Part shown: in pieces, positions 22,007-31,991 of the stretch
Layout of the letters: the number at the start of each line of letters is the position of its first letter
How positions within the stretch are numbered: the stretch's first letter is position 1
Origin: a virus
Virus record (IMG/VR): IMGVR_UViG_3300032020_000027
Span: 1-39,277 of that record
DNA: 39,277 nucleotides
Strand: one strand, 5' to 3'
The notes under the pieces: model-generated
What the model was told of the DNA's origin: nothing
Database searches by the model: none
Seen by the model: the letters and a program-made list of their open reading frames with translations, nothing else
Program-made: the position numbers and the translations under genes

Positions 22007-23515
22007 TTGTCAGAAAAACAAATACAAATAACAAGATTTGACTTCGGTATGGGAGAGGAAGACCGAGATTTATCTAACGGCTATTTTAAATACTTAGAAA
22101 ATATGAACGCAGGCGAGAAGGCAAGAGGATTAAAGCAGGTGGCTGATGCAACAGCTTATGCAATAAGCGGAACTCCTGGTGGAGAAAATGACAAAAGGAT
22201 ATTAAAATCAATCGGACTTACTAACGGAAATGTTTATGCGTTAGGAATGGACACAAGCACTTATTACGGAATATGGAAATGGAACGGCACAACTTGGGTA
22301 TGTAATGGAGCTACCATGATTGCTTATGCAGGAGTATTCAACCCATTCTTTGTTTATTACCAGAATTATATTTGGTTTGCAGAAGGAACTTATATTGGAA
22401 GTTATTATACGGTAGATGACACCATAATTGATAAAAGAATTTCTACTGTTGCCCTAAAAGGTGGTGTAGAATGGCAAGGAAAACTCTATGGGTGGAACGG
22501 GACTGATTTGTATGAGGTTGACCCAGCGGGAGGTGGAGGAGGAGGGACATCTACCGTTGTCGGGCCACCAATACCAGCAGACCAATCTATCGTTGATTTA
22601 ATCCCTTATGGTAATTTGATGTGTATTTTAACCACAGGAATTGTCCGAAGTAAAATGTATATTTGGGACGGAGTAACCACCACGACATTTTACGATATTG
22701 TTGATATGGGAGTAGGAACTGTTGTGGGTGGTTGCTTACAAGACGGGCTGATAACAGTTATCATTAACACTTTAAGTGGAAAGAGTTTTAGGATTAGAGA
22801 ATACAATGGAGCAGTATTTAATACTGTTGCAAAATATGGTGGCAGAAAAAATACCAGCGGGACTATAAATACTTATGTTATCTCAAGGACAAAACAATCA
22901 GGTGGATTTATTTACTTTTTAGGTTCAGCAACAAGGGGAGGTTCAACAGACACAAAAGCCAATGTTTTATTTAGATATGGAAAAAACCTTGCAGGAGAAC
23001 GAAACTCGCTTTGTGTTTATAAAAACTTAAACTTCGCTTCGGCTACTTTAACAGGTTTAACTCAGACACTGAATGATTTTATTATTTTAGATGATGCTAA
23101 CACCTCGCCAGATTATGTTTCTGTGTTTGCAACATTACAAGACACAACAACACCAACAATAAAAGAGGTCAAAACAGATGGAACTTATAATGATGACGAA
23201 GGTGTAATTGAAACAGCAATTTTCACAGGAGGCGACAGTTCAATAGAAAAACAATTATCAGAAATGTCAATACAATGTGCGCCATTAACGGCAGGGCAAT
23301 CAATTAAACTTTCTTATAAGTCAGATGCAGACACAAGTTGGATTGAAATCATAACCATAGATACAGTCGGGACTATATCTTATGAGCCAGTTTTAGAAGC
23401 AGATGGTAGCAACTTAAAAACGAGCAAAGAAGTGGCATTCTGTTTTGAACTTTTAGGAGGAGCAGAGTTGACAGGATTTACGGCAAATTATCAACCACTA
23501 ATAGGACAACGCTAA
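22007..23515 (+). CDS. Tail tube or nozzle-type structural protein candidate
   Basis: The protein has 502 residues, starting at TTG; the frame is closed seven codons upstream and AAAAGG lies seven bases before the start. It opens QIQITRFDFGMGEEDRDLSN. The body is beta-rich with recurring WNGT and WDGVTT-like strands (IWKWNGTTWVCNGAT, LYGWNGTDLYEVDP), resembling blades of a propeller. A Gly stretch GGGGGGTSTVV is internal. Podovirus tail nozzles are propellers of similar place and size, so this role is inferred. Confidence 0.55.
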   Translation: MSEKQIQITRFDFGMGEEDRDLSNGYFKYLENMNAGEKARGLKQVADATAYAISGTPGGENDKRILKSIGLTNGNVYALGMDTSTYYGIWKWNGTTWVCNGATMIAYAGVFNPFFVYYQNYIWFAEGTYIGSYYTVDDTIIDKRISTVALKGGVEWQGKLYGWNGTDLYEVDPAGGGGGGTSTVVGPPIPADQSIVDLIPYGNLMCILTTGIVRSKMYIWDGVTTTTFYDIVDMGVGTVVGGCLQDGLITVIINTLSGKSFRIREYNGAVFNTVAKYGGRKNTSGTINTYVISRTKQSGGFIYFLGSATRGGSTDTKANVLFRYGKNLAGERNSLCVYKNLNFASATLTGLTQTLNDFIILDDANTSPDYVSVFATLQDTTTPTIKEVKTDGTYNDDEGVIETAIFTGGDSSIEKQLSEMSIQCAPLTAGQSIKLSYKSDADTSWIEIITIDTVGTISYEPVLEADGSNLKTSKEVAFCFELLGGAELTGFTANYQPLIGQR

Positions 23516-23778
23516 TGACACTACAAGAATTACAAGATTTTAATAATTTAAAAAAAGAAGTAGAAACTTTAAAATCTTTATTTTATAAAGATAATTATTC
23601 TAATTTAGAAGTATTCAGAAAGCAGGTTCAGTTTTTAGCGGATATGGATATTAAAACTATTTCAAAAACTAATGGAATAGCCCCAATAGCTGATGGTAAT
23701 CATACAGTAAATATAGGAGAAGGCGGAGGAAGTATAACAATTACAAGTAAAAACGGTATTATTACCGCAATAACATAA
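23515..23778 (+). CDS. Small coiled-coil and beta virion protein
   Basis: The 87 residues have an N-terminal helix (LQELQDFNNLKKEVETLKSL) and a beta end with GEGGGSITITSKNGIITAIT. A coiled coil followed by a Gly-rich beta strand suggests trimerisation and attachment to a tail fibre. The ATG starts on the last base of the upstream TAA. Confidence 0.55.
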   Translation: MTLQELQDFNNLKKEVETLKSLFYKDNYSNLEVFRKQVQFLADMDIKTISKTNGIAPIADGNHTVNIGEGGGSITITSKNGIITAIT

Positions 23779-23782
23779 AATT

Positions 23783-25135
23783 ATGGCAAAAACATTAGAT
23801 ACAGGACAAATAGAAATAGAAAAAGGTGATACTCTTTATGATATTTATGGCGCAGATTGGAAAACAAAATCTGACTATACTGGCGACCCTACAAAACTTC
23901 AAATAGGGACTATCTTGCCCGGACTACAATCATCAACAATTCCAACTGATACACTATCAGGTTCATCAAGTTTAGTTAAATTAGGAGAACCAGAAATAGC
24001 CAAACCGCCTTTGATAGTAAATGACACTCAATTCTCGCCAGTGGAAGACCCGATGAAATGGGCGAAGGATTATATGGGAACTCTAAAAGAAACATATCCA
24101 GTTCCTCCGAGTGGAGCAGAGGCATATACTAAGGCCTATGGGCCGACAGATACTCCAGAACAGATAGCGCAAAAAGAACAGGCAGTAAAAGCAAGCACAG
24201 ATAAAATAAATGCTTTAAACGCCCAGATACAAGGGATAATGAATACCGCAACGCAAGCCCAATTAACATTGGAAAGTCAAGCGGCTGGAAAGGATATTAC
24301 TTCCACCTTTTTAGGCAGGCAACAACAAGAAATAAGCCGACAATCTGCCATACAAGTCCTTCCTCTTCAAACGCAAGTTCTGACAGAGCAAGCGACTCTT
24401 ACAGGAAACACCGCTTTGTTAGAACAGGCACAGGGCAAAATTGATACTTATTTCAAATACCAACAGCAAAACGCAGAGAATCAGTATGACTATCAACAAA
24501 AGATAATAGATAAGTTTTTTGACTTTGCCACAGAACAGGAAAAAACTAAATTGGCGAACTTGAAAGATGAGAGAAATAAAGAGTTTCAATTAGCTAGTGC
24601 CAACAGATCTGACCAAAATACTTGGGCTATAAGTGCCACAGAAAACGGACAAGGAGTTTTAGCAGGTCAGATAATGGCGTTGGATGCGACCAGTGATACT
24701 TTTCAACAAGATTTGGCGAGGTTGGCAGAACAAATTAAGGAGAAGGCGAAGGCGGCAAGTATTCCGACTATTAAAAGTGGTGGACTTGTTATTGCAGAAA
24801 GCAATGTCGCTACAGCTCAACAACAATTAGACACAAGTAGAGGACAATCTTATCAAAATGAAAAAGGTGAAACAATTACACCAACAGGAGTTGATGCTCA
24901 ATATGTCAATTCTGCTTTATATCTTCAAATGTTAGACGCTTGGAAAAAAGACGGAGGATTAGAGCAGGATTTCTTTACTCAGTTTCCTCCAAAGAATTAT
25001 CTGAACCCGAATGATGCAAGTGTGCCGACATACATAAGGGAAAAATTATCTAAACCAACAGAAGAGGAAACAGATACAGAAGCATTAACTAAAGCAATAA
25101 AAGAACTAAATAAGCCGTGGTGGCAATTTTGGTAA
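23783..25135 (+). CDS. Virion protein with N-terminal LysM-like motif
   Basis: The 450 residues begin with IEIEKGDTLYDIYGADWKTK and, after a short loop, LQIGTILPGL, which fits one LysM repeat (GDTLxxI ... GTxLxxP) that binds peptidoglycan sugars. The rest is Gln/Ala-rich and helical, with long coiled coils (QQQNAENQYDYQQKIIDKFF) and a C-terminal PWWQFW. It is likely an internal or tail-tip protein that meets the cell wall during DNA entry. The combination is inferred. Confidence 0.6.
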   Translation: MAKTLDTGQIEIEKGDTLYDIYGADWKTKSDYTGDPTKLQIGTILPGLQSSTIPTDTLSGSSSLVKLGEPEIAKPPLIVNDTQFSPVEDPMKWAKDYMGTLKETYPVPPSGAEAYTKAYGPTDTPEQIAQKEQAVKASTDKINALNAQIQGIMNTATQAQLTLESQAAGKDITSTFLGRQQQEISRQSAIQVLPLQTQVLTEQATLTGNTALLEQAQGKIDTYFKYQQQNAENQYDYQQKIIDKFFDFATEQEKTKLANLKDERNKEFQLASANRSDQNTWAISATENGQGVLAGQIMALDATSDTFQQDLARLAEQIKEKAKAASIPTIKSGGLVIAESNVATAQQQLDTSRGQSYQNEKGETITPTGVDAQYVNSALYLQMLDAWKKDGGLEQDFFTQFPPKNYLNPNDASVPTYIREKLSKPTEEETDTEALTKAIKELNKPWWQFW

Positions 25136-25141
25136 TAAATT

Positions 25142-28100
25142 ATGGGATATTTTACGGATTTAGTAAAAAGAAAACCATACGAGTTGAAACCAGAACAACA
25201 AAAGAGTTATCCGACAACTCCTATTTCGGTTGCTCCACAAAAAAAAGGGTTCTTTCAAAATCTTTTAGAGAGTGTAAAGACCGGCAGTTTTTTACCTGAA
25301 CCATCAGAGGAATTAAAAGGGTTGGTTCAAAAAAAAGTTGAATTAGCACCTGCAACAAAACAAGTTTTGGATATTCTTGAATTAAAAGGCATAACTTCTT
25401 TTGCGGAAAAAGGATTTAAGGGATATTTTGAGGAATTTGCGAAAGCCAAACCACAAAAACCCGAAGAATTAGTATTGGGATTTTTGCCTGTTACTGGAAT
25501 TGAAGAATATAGCAAAGAAATAATTACTCAAATAGCCAAAGAAAAAGCTCCACAAGTAATTGCGGGACTTCTTAAAAAGTTAGGAGGTGTAGCAGACGAT
25601 ATTATATCAGAATTATCACAAAAATTATCTAAAATAAAAATACCAGCAGAGGTGGAAAGTGTTATCAGTAAAGCAATTAAAACAGCACCAGAAGCACAGA
25701 AAGGGGTCGCTATAGCGTTAAAGGCCAAAAAAGGCATAATTCCCAAAGAACTTGAACCATTAGCGGTAGAGGCAAGGAAGTATAAGAATGCGGAGGAATT
25801 TAATACTAGATATGTTCAGGCAGGAGCAACAGGAAAATTAACAAAAATAGAACAAAAAACTATAAATAAACTTTATCCCGATGAAAGACCCTTTACAGAA
25901 AAAGTAAAAGATGTTGTGCCAAAACAAATTCAAGACTTCTATACCCAAGCCACTAAAGGAATAAAAGAAGTTAAACCAACTATTGTTGAAAAAATACCAG
26001 AAAGCATATTTTTACCAAAAGAAAGCAAACAGATAAAACCAACAAAAACAATAATCAGACAAACCACAGGACAGGTTAAAGATGTAGAATTAAGGCAATT
26101 AAATGAAAAATTAAGAATACAAGAGCAATCAGCCAGAAAAGGAGCAATTGCCGGAAAGAAAGAAGCAATAGAAGAAGTTAAAGCAATCCAAGAAGAGAGG
26201 AAGTTTTTAGTGAGTATTAAGACAGTGATGTTAGAAGGATTAGAAAAAGAAAAAAATCAAATACGAAAACAGATTGGCTTTGAAAGATTTACAAAGGAAT
26301 TAGACAGCGGTATTTTATCTCGTATTAAAGAAAAACATGGAATTAAAGAATGGTCAAATGCCAATAAGGAGCAACTGCAATCTGTTTTAGATGATTTAAG
26401 ATTACTCAAAAAAGGCGATAAAATGTTGCCAAAGGGACAGGTAGAGGCATTGAAAGAATTCGGCATTAAAATAACTACAACAAAAGAAGAAGCGGCAAAA
26501 ATGCTGGGGGAAATAACAGAATGGAAACAAAAAACAAAAACGAGGTTCTTCAACTTTTTCAAAACAATAGACCAAAAAATAACTAATACGGCAGGCAAAG
26601 ACGCAGAAAAAGTAAAAAACATTCTTACCAGACCGAGAGAAGAGGCAGTTGCTAAAATGTTTAAAGAAGAAATAAAACTGAAAACAGCAATGAAAGATAT
26701 GCTTGATAATTTTGGCATAAATAACGCCAAAGACAGGGGTTTGATTATGAGATTTGGAGAAAAAAGAATGTCGCTTGAAGAATTGAAAAAGGCAAATCCA
26801 AATAAATGGCAGGATATTATTGAAGCAGATAAATGGTTCAGAAAACAATATGATGAATTATTGGAAACTACTAATGCGGAAATGAGAAGATTAAAATACC
26901 CAGAGGATAAACTTATTCCAAAAAGGCAGGATTATTATACTCACGCACAAGAATTTGGAAAAATGTGGGAAGTAATAAAAAATACCGGCGGAGATATTAG
27001 TCCTGTTTTAGAGCAGGTTTCAGAATTCACGAGACCAAATAGGAAATTTAATCCTTTTGCATTAAGAAGAAAAGGAGGAATGGAATTTGTTGAAGACGCA
27101 GGAAAAGCATTTGAGGCATACTTAACACCAGTATTAAATAATAAATATCTTACAGAAAGCATAATAAGGCACAGGGCGGTTGCGGATATTTTGGCGCATA
27201 ATACTTTGCAATCAAAAAATCTTAATCAGTTTATAGGTTCTTTAAGATATGCGGCGGATAATCTGGCAGGCAAGACTAATCCTTTTGACAGGCCGTTAAT
27301 GAATTTTGTTGTCGGCAGAAAAGGAATTCAATTATTGAATATGGTAGCGCAAAGATTTGGAAAGAATAGAATTATAGGAAATATAGGTTCAGCTTTAATG
27401 CAGATTTCAGGAATACCAAATTCTGTATTAAGAAATAATTTTATAAGAACTTCAAAAGGATTATTAACGCAAGCAGTCTCACCATTATTGGGAGCAAACG
27501 ACCCATTATTAAAATCAAAAGCATTGCTAATAAGATATGGCGAGAAAGGATTACAACACGGAGAAACTGTATTTCCAACAATAACTGAAAAGGGTGGTAA
27601 ATTATTAGGTATTCCATTTGTAGTTATAGAAAAAAATATATCAAAAGCACTATGGAGAGCAAGTTTTGATAATGCTTATTCGCAAGGATTTAGAGGACAG
27701 GAATTGATGACAAAAGCAGATGAGATTTTTAAAAGCGTAGTTGGTTCAAGAGCAATAGGAGAAAAAGCAATGGCGTTTGAGAGTGGCGTTTTATCTATAC
27801 CTTTGCAATTTCAATTAGAAGTTAATACTCACGCCCAACTTTGGAAAGAAGAAGTTTTCAGCAAGATATTTAAAGACCCTGTTAAAGCCACAAGGGCGGC
27901 GATTGAAACTTCTATTACTTTATTTTTAATGAATACTTTATTTGAAAAAACAATGGGAAGAACACCATTGCCAGACCCAATTAGGGCAATAGGGGAAGCA
28001 ACAGAAGCAGATAGTTGGTTTGAAGGAGTAGGAAGAATTGCAGGAGAAGGATTATCTTCTGTGGCAGGCGGTCAGTTTATAGCAAACTTAATGCCAGAAG

Positions 28101-28651
28101 AATTTAAGAAAAAATACTTTGGCAGAAGTGAGGTTGGTATTTACCCGGGCGGAATCCCTATTGCGACAGCATTGTCAGGAGGATTTAAAACCCCGTCTAA
28201 TTATGTTTATGATTTTATACTCCCTTATGGCGGAGGACAATTAAAAAAGATTTTACAAGGCATAGAAGGTTTAGATAAAATGGGAAGTTATAACAAAGCA
28301 GGCAAATTACAATTTCCCATAAATCAAAATCAATGGTTGCAAGTAATTACTTTTGGAAAATACTCAACCAAAGAGGCCAAAGAATACTTTGATAAACAAA
28401 GACAACCATTAACGGAAAAACAAACAGTGGAGTATTTTTTACGAACCCAGAAAGGAGAAAATCCACAAGAGGTTTATAAAGATATTATGAAAGATAGGAT
28501 TAGAAAAGAATATGAGCGAGAAATTATAAAAGAAGTTATTAAAAAAGTAAAAGACAAGCCCGATGAGGGATTTGCCTTAATTCAATTATGGAAAAAGCAA
28601 GGTATTATTTCAAATAAAATGGAAGAAGATATTATTAACGGATTAAAATAA
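25142..28651 (+). CDS. Large internal or injected virion protein
   Basis: The 1169 residues form the largest gene here. The N-terminal third is Lys/Pro-rich with repeated amphipathic helices. The middle is helical (KEEIKLKTAMKDMLDNFGIN, RLKYPEDKLIPKRQDYYTHA). The last third has hydrophobic stretches (ISGIPNSVLRNN; ETSITLFLMNTLFE) and the Gly-rich VGIYPGGIPIATALSGGF. A giant helical protein with potential membrane segments between tail and fibre genes fits podovirus internal virion proteins that form the ejection channel. I see no lysozyme catalytic motif. Confidence 0.55.
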   Translation: MGYFTDLVKRKPYELKPEQQKSYPTTPISVAPQKKGFFQNLLESVKTGSFLPEPSEELKGLVQKKVELAPATKQVLDILELKGITSFAEKGFKGYFEEFAKAKPQKPEELVLGFLPVTGIEEYSKEIITQIAKEKAPQVIAGLLKKLGGVADDIISELSQKLSKIKIPAEVESVISKAIKTAPEAQKGVAIALKAKKGIIPKELEPLAVEARKYKNAEEFNTRYVQAGATGKLTKIEQKTINKLYPDERPFTEKVKDVVPKQIQDFYTQATKGIKEVKPTIVEKIPESIFLPKESKQIKPTKTIIRQTTGQVKDVELRQLNEKLRIQEQSARKGAIAGKKEAIEEVKAIQEERKFLVSIKTVMLEGLEKEKNQIRKQIGFERFTKELDSGILSRIKEKHGIKEWSNANKEQLQSVLDDLRLLKKGDKMLPKGQVEALKEFGIKITTTKEEAAKMLGEITEWKQKTKTRFFNFFKTIDQKITNTAGKDAEKVKNILTRPREEAVAKMFKEEIKLKTAMKDMLDNFGINNAKDRGLIMRFGEKRMSLEELKKANPNKWQDIIEADKWFRKQYDELLETTNAEMRRLKYPEDKLIPKRQDYYTHAQEFGKMWEVIKNTGGDISPVLEQVSEFTRPNRKFNPFALRRKGGMEFVEDAGKAFEAYLTPVLNNKYLTESIIRHRAVADILAHNTLQSKNLNQFIGSLRYAADNLAGKTNPFDRPLMNFVVGRKGIQLLNMVAQRFGKNRIIGNIGSALMQISGIPNSVLRNNFIRTSKGLLTQAVSPLLGANDPLLKSKALLIRYGEKGLQHGETVFPTITEKGGKLLGIPFVVIEKNISKALWRASFDNAYSQGFRGQELMTKADEIFKSVVGSRAIGEKAMAFESGVLSIPLQFQLEVNTHAQLWKEEVFSKIFKDPVKATRAAIETSITLFLMNTLFEKTMGRTPLPDPIRAIGEATEADSWFEGVGRIAGEGLSSVAGGQFIANLMPEEFKKKYFGRSEVGIYPGGIPIATALSGGFKTPSNYVYDFILPYGGGQLKKILQGIEGLDKMGSYNKAGKLQFPINQNQWLQVITFGKYSTKEAKEYFDKQRQPLTEKQTVEYFLRTQKGENPQEVYKDIMKDRIRKEYEREIIKEVIKKVKDKPDEGFALIQLWKKQGIISNKMEEDIINGLK

Positions 28652-28652
28652 T

Positions 28653-28766
28653 ATGGTAATAAATGAAGAATTTGATAAAAAATTTACTTTAAAAGAAACA
28701 TTTGAAATGTTATTTTGGATTGGATTAGTTTATTTAATTTATTATATTTTTACTTATATAACATAA
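28653..28766 (+). CDS. Single-pass membrane microprotein
   Basis: The 37 residues (MVINEEFDKKFTLKETFEML, then FWIGLVYLIYYIFTYIT) have an acidic/basic N-terminal part and one clear membrane helix at the C-terminus. It lies one base past the stop of the giant virion gene and 10 bases before the fibre gene. A role in ejection or lysis is possible; nothing decides. Confidence 0.5.
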   Translation: MVINEEFDKKFTLKETFEMLFWIGLVYLIYYIFTYIT

Positions 28767-28776
28767 ATAAAATAAT

Positions 28777-31395
28777 ATGCCAACAAAAAGAGAAAAACTG
28801 CTAAAAGCCATACGAGAAGGAAAAGTCAAAGACGAAACAACTCTGGCGGTTTTTGCCATGGTTTCTGATTTAGAGGATAAGATTGATGAGGAATTGCCGA
28901 ATATAAAAAATATAATTGAAAGAATGAAAGGTGAAGATGGCCACACTCCGACAGAAGAAGAGTTAATTGACTTAATTAAACCCTTGATACCAGAACCGAT
29001 TACCGGCGAAGACGGACATACTCCGACAGATGCCGAATTACTAAAACTTATCAAACCGCTTATTCCCAAAATAGAGAACGGCAAAACGCCAACTAAAAAA
29101 GAGTTGTTGGATTTAATCATTCCGCTTATTCCAAAAATACAGGAAATTGATATAGACCAGATTATTTCAGAAGCGACTAAAAAAGTAAAAGACCAGATTA
29201 AAATCCCAGAATTAGATGATAGGCAAAAGATAGTAGAAAAGATAAATACTGGCAAAGACAAAGACTTAAAAATCCAATCCGAGCAAGTAGAGAACTTTGA
29301 CAAATTAGCCACTAATGATGCGCTTAATAGAGCTATAAGTATTTTAGACCAGAGAACGCAGTTTTTAATAAATAAAAAAACAAGCACAGGCGGCGGTACT
29401 TGGGGTTCTATCACAGGCACGCTTTCTGACCAAATAGATTTACAAACCGCTTTAGACGCCCGCTCTTTATTAAATCACTCAATCTCACAACATACTTTTG
29501 ATGCTGATGTGGATTTGGGAAATCATAATTTATATTTAGGAATAGAAGGTGGAACTGGAAATATTTACGGAAAATTTGCTTCCACTCCCGATACTGAAGG
29601 GGGAGGAATAAATATCGTTGCAGGTTCTGGTCTTGGAATTGGTGGTGGAGGAGAATTTAACTTTATTGCAGGCAATGGAGGCGAAATGGGAACTGGCGGA
29701 GGATTTTCGGTTTCTGCGGGAGACGGAGGAGCTACTTCAGGAAATGGAGGGGATACTCAATTTAATGCTGGAAATGCGCAAGGGGGTAATGGCAATGGAG
29801 GAAGTATCCAATTTATCAGTGGGTCTGCAAATGGAGCAGGAACCAATGGAGTATTGAAGTTTCGTTCTAACCCAAGTATAGTTTATGGTATTTTAGATTT
29901 CTCTAATTTGACCACTTCCGATAAAACCTTTACTTTCCCCAACCTATCAGGCACTCTTGCTTTAATGGGTGCCTCCCAGACAACTGATTTTACCACTACA
30001 GGACTTGGCACTTTCGGTTCTCTTTTAGTGGATAGTCCAACTCTGGCGGTAAATGTCCCAAGTTATACTGACAAGATAGGTTTTGGAACAGCCGACCCTG
30101 ATAACATCTGGGAGTTTTCAGACGGAACGCCAACAAACACTTTTGCGGGAATTGGGATGCTATTGAGAAATCCCACTGCCGCAGACGGCACGACTACTTT
30201 TAGAATGTCTCCTGCCATGATACTTTCAGCACAAGGCAAAGGGGCGACTAATCAGCAATATCAATGGGCACAAGCTATGACTCCAAGCGGAAGTGCCGAC
30301 AATTTAACTTTTAGATATTATTATAAGTTTGGAGCAGGTTCGTGGACAGTCCATCCGTTTTATCTTGATACTTCCAGTGGATTTATAATTGCTGGCACAG
30401 TGATAGCCGAAGACATATATAAAGCCCCTAATACTTTTAATCTTTTGAACACCACAGCCGCCACAGTTAGCGTAGACCAGTATTCACCTCCTATATCTTG
30501 GGCTTCGCAGGGCTGGAAAACAGCGTCAACAGCAGGAACGCAATATATGGGATTGCTTCAAGTTAATGCCCCAGAACAAGGTGTTATCAGTCCAATAGGC
30601 GTTCATAAGTGGATGTATGGAATAAATACCTATGGAAACTCAATTTCAGAAGTCAATGAGTTGATGCGTTTGCAATGGGGGAGTGATGCTGGAATAACGG
30701 GAGTATTCTTTAACCAAAAAAACCTTGCCAATTATGTGGTAGCCATAAATAACGACAGCACATATTTGAAATTCGGAACGGGACAGGACGCAGGAATTAC
30801 CTATGACGGAGTGAATATGCTGTTAAATCCTAAACTTGTCGGAAGCGGATATTTAAATATACAGGGACAGACATTGCTGGATGACAAACTAATGTTCACC
30901 CAGACGGATGGCAACGAATACATAGATAGTTTGAATGACGGATATTTGGACTTAGTAGCCACAACACAAATACGATTTAACAGCAAAATGACTATTGACG
31001 GAAACGGGAGAGTTGCTTTGTATAACAACATTGCAACGGAGGGCTACGGAGTGCCTGCGATTATTGACAGCATTAACTTGACAGAACAGACGGCTGCGAT
31101 TTCGGACACAACATTTTCAAACGCTTCTGCAACTGGATTATACAGGATAAATTTTTACATATTTACTGCTGTTGCTGATGTCGCTCAAACTGTGACTTTA
31201 AAATTAAAATGGAATGACGGAGTTGTTGCAAGGAGTGTTTCTGCGGCGGCAATTAATACAGGAACGACTGATTATAATCAAGGGGTATATTATGTTTATT
31301 TGGGAGCGGGAAGCGTGCAATATGAAACTACAATATCGGGAAGTTTGGAAGACGGTTCTTACGAACTTCACATTAGCGTAGAAAGATTAAACTAA
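28777..31395 (+). CDS. Tail fibre or spike with N-terminal repeats and glycine-rich shaft
   Basis: The protein has 872 residues. Near residues 47-125 there are three imperfect repeats of the form GHTPTEEELIDLIKPLIP (the third reads NGKTPTKKELLDLIIPLIP). WGSITGTLSDQIDLQTALDA is a common fibre adaptor sequence. Residues about 270-365 are a Gly-rich shaft with AGNGG/AGDGG-type repeats. The C-terminal 500 residues are beta-rich and probably carry receptor binding. It is likely the host-range determinant. A coiled-coil microgene follows. Confidence 0.8.
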   Translation: MPTKREKLLKAIREGKVKDETTLAVFAMVSDLEDKIDEELPNIKNIIERMKGEDGHTPTEEELIDLIKPLIPEPITGEDGHTPTDAELLKLIKPLIPKIENGKTPTKKELLDLIIPLIPKIQEIDIDQIISEATKKVKDQIKIPELDDRQKIVEKINTGKDKDLKIQSEQVENFDKLATNDALNRAISILDQRTQFLINKKTSTGGGTWGSITGTLSDQIDLQTALDARSLLNHSISQHTFDADVDLGNHNLYLGIEGGTGNIYGKFASTPDTEGGGINIVAGSGLGIGGGGEFNFIAGNGGEMGTGGGFSVSAGDGGATSGNGGDTQFNAGNAQGGNGNGGSIQFISGSANGAGTNGVLKFRSNPSIVYGILDFSNLTTSDKTFTFPNLSGTLALMGASQTTDFTTTGLGTFGSLLVDSPTLAVNVPSYTDKIGFGTADPDNIWEFSDGTPTNTFAGIGMLLRNPTAADGTTTFRMSPAMILSAQGKGATNQQYQWAQAMTPSGSADNLTFRYYYKFGAGSWTVHPFYLDTSSGFIIAGTVIAEDIYKAPNTFNLLNTTAATVSVDQYSPPISWASQGWKTASTAGTQYMGLLQVNAPEQGVISPIGVHKWMYGINTYGNSISEVNELMRLQWGSDAGITGVFFNQKNLANYVVAINNDSTYLKFGTGQDAGITYDGVNMLLNPKLVGSGYLNIQGQTLLDDKLMFTQTDGNEYIDSLNDGYLDLVATTQIRFNSKMTIDGNGRVALYNNIATEGYGVPAIIDSINLTEQTAAISDTTFSNASATGLYRINFYIFTAVADVAQTVTLKLKWNDGVVARSVSAAAINTGTTDYNQGVYYVYLGAGSVQYETTISGSLEDGSYELHISVERLN

Positions 31396-31402
31396 TAAAC
31401 TT

Positions 31403-31585
31403 ATGAACTACACAAAAATAGACAATCAAAATTTTAAGACAACAAAAACAGAAGATGTCGTTTATAATCTTCCTGAATTAAAAGACAGGAAAAAGGGACT
31501 GGAAAATGATATAATAAGGATACAAGAGGAAATCGCCCAGATTGACGCTTTACTTTTAGAAGCCAAAAAAATAGGGGTAAACTAA
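31403..31585 (+). CDS. Small coiled-coil protein
   Basis: The 60 residues have a short polar start and a heptad-like stretch (LPELKDRKKGLENDIIRIQE, EIAQIDALLLEAKKIGVN). It follows the fibre gene by seven bases and precedes a membrane protein by one base. It could be a fibre assembly aid. Unknown family. Confidence 0.55.
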   Translation: MNYTKIDNQNFKTTKTEDVVYNLPELKDRKKGLENDIIRIQEEIAQIDALLLEAKKIGVN

Positions 31586-31586
31586 T

Positions 31587-31826
31587 ATGGAAAAAGAAGT
31601 ATACGAACTTATTTTAACGGGGGGAGCAGTAGGGGTCTTATATGTGATTTATCTCATTATAAAAGTTATGTTTGGAAAAAAGAACGGACAAACAATTGCC
31701 CTCAATAAAATATCCAATAATGACCTAAATCACATTTATAGTGAAATGCTTCATCAAACCGAACAGCATAACGAACAAATAAAGTTATTAACTAAAATAG
31801 CGACGATTTTAGAAGAAAGAAAATAA
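31587..31826 (+). CDS. Membrane protein, holin-like candidate
   Basis: The 79 residues contain one membrane helix (LILTGGAVGVLYVIYLIIKV, about residues 8-27), then a basic GKKNG turn and a charged helical tail ending LEERK. The N-in/C-out hairpin size fits small holins or XhlA-like accessory proteins, and it lies at the start of the lysis side. A second candidate holin lies at 33373, so one may be an antiholin or a virion membrane protein. Confidence 0.45.
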   Translation: MEKEVYELILTGGAVGVLYVIYLIIKVMFGKKNGQTIALNKISNNDLNHIYSEMLHQTEQHNEQIKLLTKIATILEERK

Positions 31827-31849
31827 TTAAAGTAAAGTTCTTTTATAAA

Positions 31850-31989
31850 GATAATCGGCAGAGCAGTGGAGGTACTCCATTCCTGCTCGTGGATACGAGT
31901 TAGTTAATTGTGCAGGAAGGTATGATGATGGCACGAAAGTGCGGGCCGCAAACCCTATCGTCTAACCCTTCACTGCCTTGCCGATTATC
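31850..31989 (+). ncRNA. Large branched structured RNA F
   Basis: A 19-position closing helix pairs 31850-31868 with 31971-31989 (GATAATCGGCA with TGCCGATTATC and GCAGTG with CACTGC, one G-U and one A-C between). Inside are GGAG/CTCC (31868-31878), TTCCTGC (31880-31886) with GCAGGAA (31912-31918) capped by CTCGT/ACGAG, and GATGAT (31924-31929) with ATCGTC (31957-31962). The last holds GCAC-GAAA-GTGC with a GNRA-type loop and GGG/CCC. The design is too regular for chance. G+C is higher than in neighbouring genes. I do not know the family. Confidence 0.75.
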
Positions 31990-31991
31990 AG

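Noticed and set aside
28734-29420. Minus-strand ORF of 228 codons opposite the fibre gene
   Set aside because: Hydrophobic Ser/Ile-rich translation is the complement of the charged repeat region; no supporting promoter or neighbours on that strand.
29618-29857. Out-of-frame ORF in the Gly-rich shaft
   Set aside because: It is a by-product of the repetitive GGA/GGN codons in the second frame.
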